DNA of 8,580 nt from Spirochaetota bacterium (GTDB taxonomy: Bacteria > Spirochaetota > UBA4802 > JAFGJZ01). The DNA is taken from the NCBI GenBank assembly GCA_022704645.1, contig JAKJGA010000070.1, positions 1 to 8,580 of the forward strand. The letters are read 5' to 3'. A model generated the notes under the pieces. The model made no database searches. It saw nothing but the letters and a program-made list of their open reading frames with translations, and had not been told where the DNA came from. Positions 6,625-8,580 of this stretch are shown here, one piece after another. A program made the position numbers and the translations under genes. Position 1 is the first letter of the stretch, and every line of letters begins with the position of its first letter.

Positions 6625-7609
6625 GAAAGTTTTAACAGGTTTTTCATCTGATAATAAGTGCGGGATTTGCCCGCACTTTTGCGTTATCAGTGATAATTTT
6701 AAAGGGATATGCAGCGGCAGAGAGTTGTGCGAAGGTTCTGTTTATTCATCTAATTATGCGATAGTTTCATCGATAGCAGTTGATCCTGTTGAAAAAAAGC
6801 CTCTTTACCATTTTTATCCATCAGAAAAAATATTATCCGTTGGAACTTTCGGATGCAACATGAAATGTTTCTTCTGTCAGAATTGGCAGATAAGTCAGAC
6901 AGTTCCTTCTTCTTTCAGGGAAATTCAGCCGCATGAGCTGGTGGATTCTGCTGTATCAAATCAAATACCCATGATTGCATTTACATATTCCGAACCGATT
7001 GTCTGGTATGACTACGTATATGACTGCGCATTGGCGGCAAAAAAAAATAACATCAAAACCGTGATGGTTTCTAACGGATTTATTAACGATAAGCCGCTTG
7101 AGAAACTTTATCCTCTTATTGATGCCTGGAATATTGATCTTAAAGCTTTTACTGTAAAATCATATCAGACACTCGGCGCAAAACTCAGCATAGTAAAAGA
7201 TAATATAGCATTTTTATCCGGCAAAACACATCTTGAGCTGACGACTCTTGTTGTTCCAGGTTTCAATGATTCTTTTGCTGAGCTTAAAGAAATGGCGGAA
7301 TGGATTGCGTCGATAGATCAAGATATACCATGGCATCTGTCACGTTATTTTCCCGCATATAAATCATCAGCTCCTCCGACCGGAGAAGAATATTTGAATC
7401 ATCTTTACACCGAATTTTCTTCCATGCTCAATTATGTTTACCTTGGAAATACCGGTAACGGCATTGGAAGCGATACTAAATGCCCGAGGTGCGGAAATAT
7501 TGTTATTGAAAGAAAAGGCTACTCTGTTGATATTTGTTCTATTGACGGCGGCTCATGCGCAAAATGCGGCCATAAAATAAATATCGTTTTCGGAGGAACA
7601 AATGGCTGA
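6617..7609 (+). CDS. amrS: Radical SAM enzyme of the AmmeMemoRadiSam family
   Basis: A 330-residue radical SAM protein related to pyruvate formate-lyase activating enzymes. The [4Fe-4S]/SAM motif is C80-NMK-C84-FF-C87 within GTFGCNMKCFFCQNWQIS. Family marks specific to the AmmeMemoRadiSam group are an N-terminal cysteine cluster (C15, C18, C22, C32 in CGICPHFC...GICSGR), FTYSEP at 122-127, VSNGF at 151-155, WNIDLKAF at 171-178, WHLSRYFPAYK at 239-249 and YLGN at 275-278. A C-terminal zinc-ribbon-like set follows at C289-x2-C292 and C314-x2-C317. The substrate of this family is not settled. The usual companions, Memo and AMMECR1 proteins, are absent from this window. ATG 6617 overlaps the bactofilin gene, and the stop overlaps folD by 8 bases. 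A run of nine A lies at 7039-7047. The ribosome binding site (GGAAG, 6606-6610) is weak, so translation is probably coupled. Confidence 0.9.
   Translation: MHEKVLTGFSSDNKCGICPHFCVISDNFKGICSGRELCEGSVYSSNYAIVSSIAVDPVEKKPLYHFYPSEKILSVGTFGCNMKCFFCQNWQISQTVPSSFREIQPHELVDSAVSNQIPMIAFTYSEPIVWYDYVYDCALAAKKNNIKTVMVSNGFINDKPLEKLYPLIDAWNIDLKAFTVKSYQTLGAKLSIVKDNIAFLSGKTHLELTTLVVPGFNDSFAELKEMAEWIASIDQDIPWHLSRYFPAYKSSAPPTGEEYLNHLYTEFSSMLNYVYLGNTGNGIGSDTKCPRCGNIVIERKGYSVDICSIDGGSCAKCGHKINIVFGGTNG
6656..6678 (+). other. Strong hairpin inside the start of the radical SAM gene
   Basis: AAGTGCGGG (6656-6664) and CCCGCACTT (6670-6678) form nine uninterrupted Watson-Crick pairs around the five-base loop ATTTG, with two more T following before GCG. 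The hairpin lies about 40 bases after the start codon and uses G+C-rich codons (GGG, CCG, CAC) in an otherwise AT-rich gene. It resembles an intrinsic terminator with a short T tract and could act as an attenuator or a ribosome pause. It is partly imposed by the encoded CGICPH cysteine cluster, so it may simply be coincidental. Confidence 0.4.
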
Positions 7610-8492
7610 GATAATTGACGGAAAGGTATTTTCGAAAGAAGTAAGAGACGGATTAAAGGTGAAACTCGAGTCTCTATATAAAAAAACTGCCAAAAGACCG
7701 GTTCTGGCGGTCATATTGATCGGAGAGGATCCTGCTTCACAGGTGTATGTTAAGAACAAGATTAAAGCGTGTGCCGAAATCGGTGTTGTAAGCAGGGAAT
7801 ACATTAAAGAGTCATCCATCACAGAAAATGAACTATTGTCTATTATTAATGATTTAAATAATGATGCAGATGTTAACGGAATACTTGTTCAGCTGCCGCT
7901 TCCAAAGGGAATAAATGAGAAGAAAATAATCAATGCCATTTCTCCTGAAAAGGATGTGGATGGTTTTCATCCTGTAAATATCGGGAAAGTTGTAATAGGC
8001 GATGATTCGGCTTTTATGCCGTGTACTCCGCATGGCTGTCATGAACTGATAAAAAAATATATTCCGAACACTGACGGGCTTCACGTAGTTGTTGTCGGAA
8101 GAAGTAACATCGTCGGAAAGCCAATGGCTAATATAATGGTTCAGAAAAACAAAGGCGCTAACTGTATTGTAACGGTGTGTCATTCTGCATCGAAGGATAT
8201 TTCAAAGTATACTCTTCAGGCTGATATTCTAATTGCTGCAGTCGGTGTTCCTGAAATGATAAAAGCTGACATGGTCAAAGAAGGTGCTGTTGTTATCGAT
8301 GTCGGAGTAAACAGAATCCCTTCAGCTGAAGCCGGAAAAACAAAACTTGTCGGAGATGTCGATTTTGAAAATGTGAGCAAAAAGGTTAAGGCAATATCAC
8401 CTGTTCCGGGAGGTGTCGGACCTGTCACTATTGCCATGCTTATGAAAAACACCGTAAAGGCTTTTTGTATTCAAAACGGGATTGAAGAATAA
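7602..8492 (+). CDS. folD: Bifunctional methylenetetrahydrofolate dehydrogenase / methenyltetrahydrofolate cyclohydrolase
   Basis: FolD interconverts 5,10-methylene-, 5,10-methenyl- and 10-formyl-tetrahydrofolate in the cytosol, usually with NADP, and supplies one-carbon units for purines and formyl-methionine. The 296 residues match the usual length. The substrate-site motif SQVYVKNK (46-53) has Tyr49 and the catalytic Lys53. GILVQLPLPKGI is at 93-104 and KDVDGFHPVN at 117-126 with Asp120. The cofactor loop VVVGRSNIVGKP is at 163-174, VIDVGVNR at 231-238 and PVPGGVGPVT at 267-276. All key residues are present. ATG 7602 has an ideal GGAGG at 7592-7596, five bases upstream and inside the radical SAM gene, whose stop it overlaps by 8 bases. 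The pair is thus co-transcribed, and a strong own ribosome site allows high expression. Confidence 0.97.
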   Translation: MAEIIDGKVFSKEVRDGLKVKLESLYKKTAKRPVLAVILIGEDPASQVYVKNKIKACAEIGVVSREYIKESSITENELLSIINDLNNDADVNGILVQLPLPKGINEKKIINAISPEKDVDGFHPVNIGKVVIGDDSAFMPCTPHGCHELIKKYIPNTDGLHVVVVGRSNIVGKPMANIMVQKNKGANCIVTVCHSASKDISKYTLQADILIAAVGVPEMIKADMVKEGAVVIDVGVNRIPSAEAGKTKLVGDVDFENVSKKVKAISPVPGGVGPVTIAMLMKNTVKAFCIQNGIEE

Positions 8493-8580
8493 AATACCCG
8501 CGTTTGCCGTCTGGGAGAAGCGCTTAGAACCACGGTAAACGTGGGTTCTCGCACGGGCAATTTGGTCTTCTTCCGAAGAA
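8493..8580 (+). ncRNA. Candidate structured RNA, unidentified, cut by the window edge
   Basis: The bases after the folD stop have 47 G/C in 88, well above the neighbouring genes, and no convincing reading frame. ACCCGCGTTTGCCGT (8496-8510) pairs with ACGGTAAACGTGGGT (8532-8546) for 15 consecutive pairs. Both imperfect positions (8500/8542 and 8506/8536) are G-U on the + strand, which argues for an RNA transcribed in this direction. The 21-base loop carries GAGAA (8515-8519), which could pair with TTCTC (8546-8550). A competing fold pairs AGAACCACG (8526-8534) with CGTGGGTTCT (8540-8549, one bulge) inside TTGCCGT/ACGGGCAA (8504-8510 with 8553-8560). A further short hairpin TTCTT-CCG-AAGAA ends at the last base. 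There is no T tract, so it is not a simple terminator. I do not recognise the family. Confidence 0.35.

Noticed and set aside
8476..8505. Terminator over the folD stop from CGGG (8477-8480) with CCCG (8497-8500)
   Set aside because: Only four pairs are contiguous with a 16-base loop, there is no T tract, and the 3' arm is used by the longer 15-pair stem.
8546..8580. Resemblance to the c-di-GMP-I (GEMM) riboswitch core: CGCAC-GGGCAA followed by a hairpin
   Set aside because: The adenosine expected between CAC and GGGCAA, which is important for ligand binding, is missing. The flanking AAACC is absent, and the same bases are better used in other stems. The 3' half is outside the window, so it cannot be tested.
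8493..8580. 6S RNA, tmRNA, SRP RNA, RNase P RNA or tRNA at the window end
   Set aside because: There is some likeness to 6S wording (CCGTC..GAGAAGC.CTTA), but 6S needs long-range pairing with distant sequence, not a local 15-pair hairpin near the 5' end. No SRP tetraloop domain, tmRNA start, RNase P core or tRNA cloverleaf could be recognised.

Overview
The window is an AT-rich bacterial chromosome segment in which every confidently called gene lies on the + strand. It holds the tail of a cell-elongation (mre/mrd) operon and then a second cluster of signalling, cytoskeletal and one-carbon genes. The order mreB-mreC-mreD-mrdA-rodA, the style of MreD, and an enlarged RodA with an extra pair of membrane segments are what I would expect of a spirochaete of the Treponema/Spirochaeta type. 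This assignment is inference from gene content and remembered family features, not from a search.

Layout. Positions 1-276 are the C-terminus of MreB. mreC (286-1158), mreD (1155-1655), mrdA/PBP2 (1656-3506) and rodA (3490-4803) follow with overlaps or no gap, so they are almost certainly one translationally coupled operon encoding the elongasome. Its parts are the actin-like filament, the MreC/MreD membrane adaptors, the transpeptidase and the SEDS glycosyltransferase. A 40-base gap contains a hairpin that buries part of the Shine-Dalgarno of comF (4844-5521), a zinc-finger phosphoribosyltransferase-like protein.

After a 92-base gap that is the best place for an internal promoter comes a tight group. 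It consists of a STAS anti-anti-sigma-type protein (5614-5943), a 73-residue TPR protein whose ending matches the C-terminal tail of class III adenylate cyclases (5973-6194), a bactofilin (6202-6624), an AmmeMemoRadiSam-type radical SAM enzyme (6617-7609) and folD (7602-8492). The last two junctions are 8-base overlaps.

The final 88 bases after folD are G+C-rich (47 of 88) and can form a 15-pair hairpin whose two imperfect pairs are both G-U on the + strand. Competing pairings are also possible. This is a candidate structured RNA cut by the window edge.

Most genes are conventional. The points most worth a second look are the edge RNA candidate, the stand-alone cyclase-tail protein beside a STAS protein, the hairpin over the comF ribosome binding site, the enlarged RodA, and a strong hairpin just inside the radical SAM gene. 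I did not find a clear undescribed multi-gene system.
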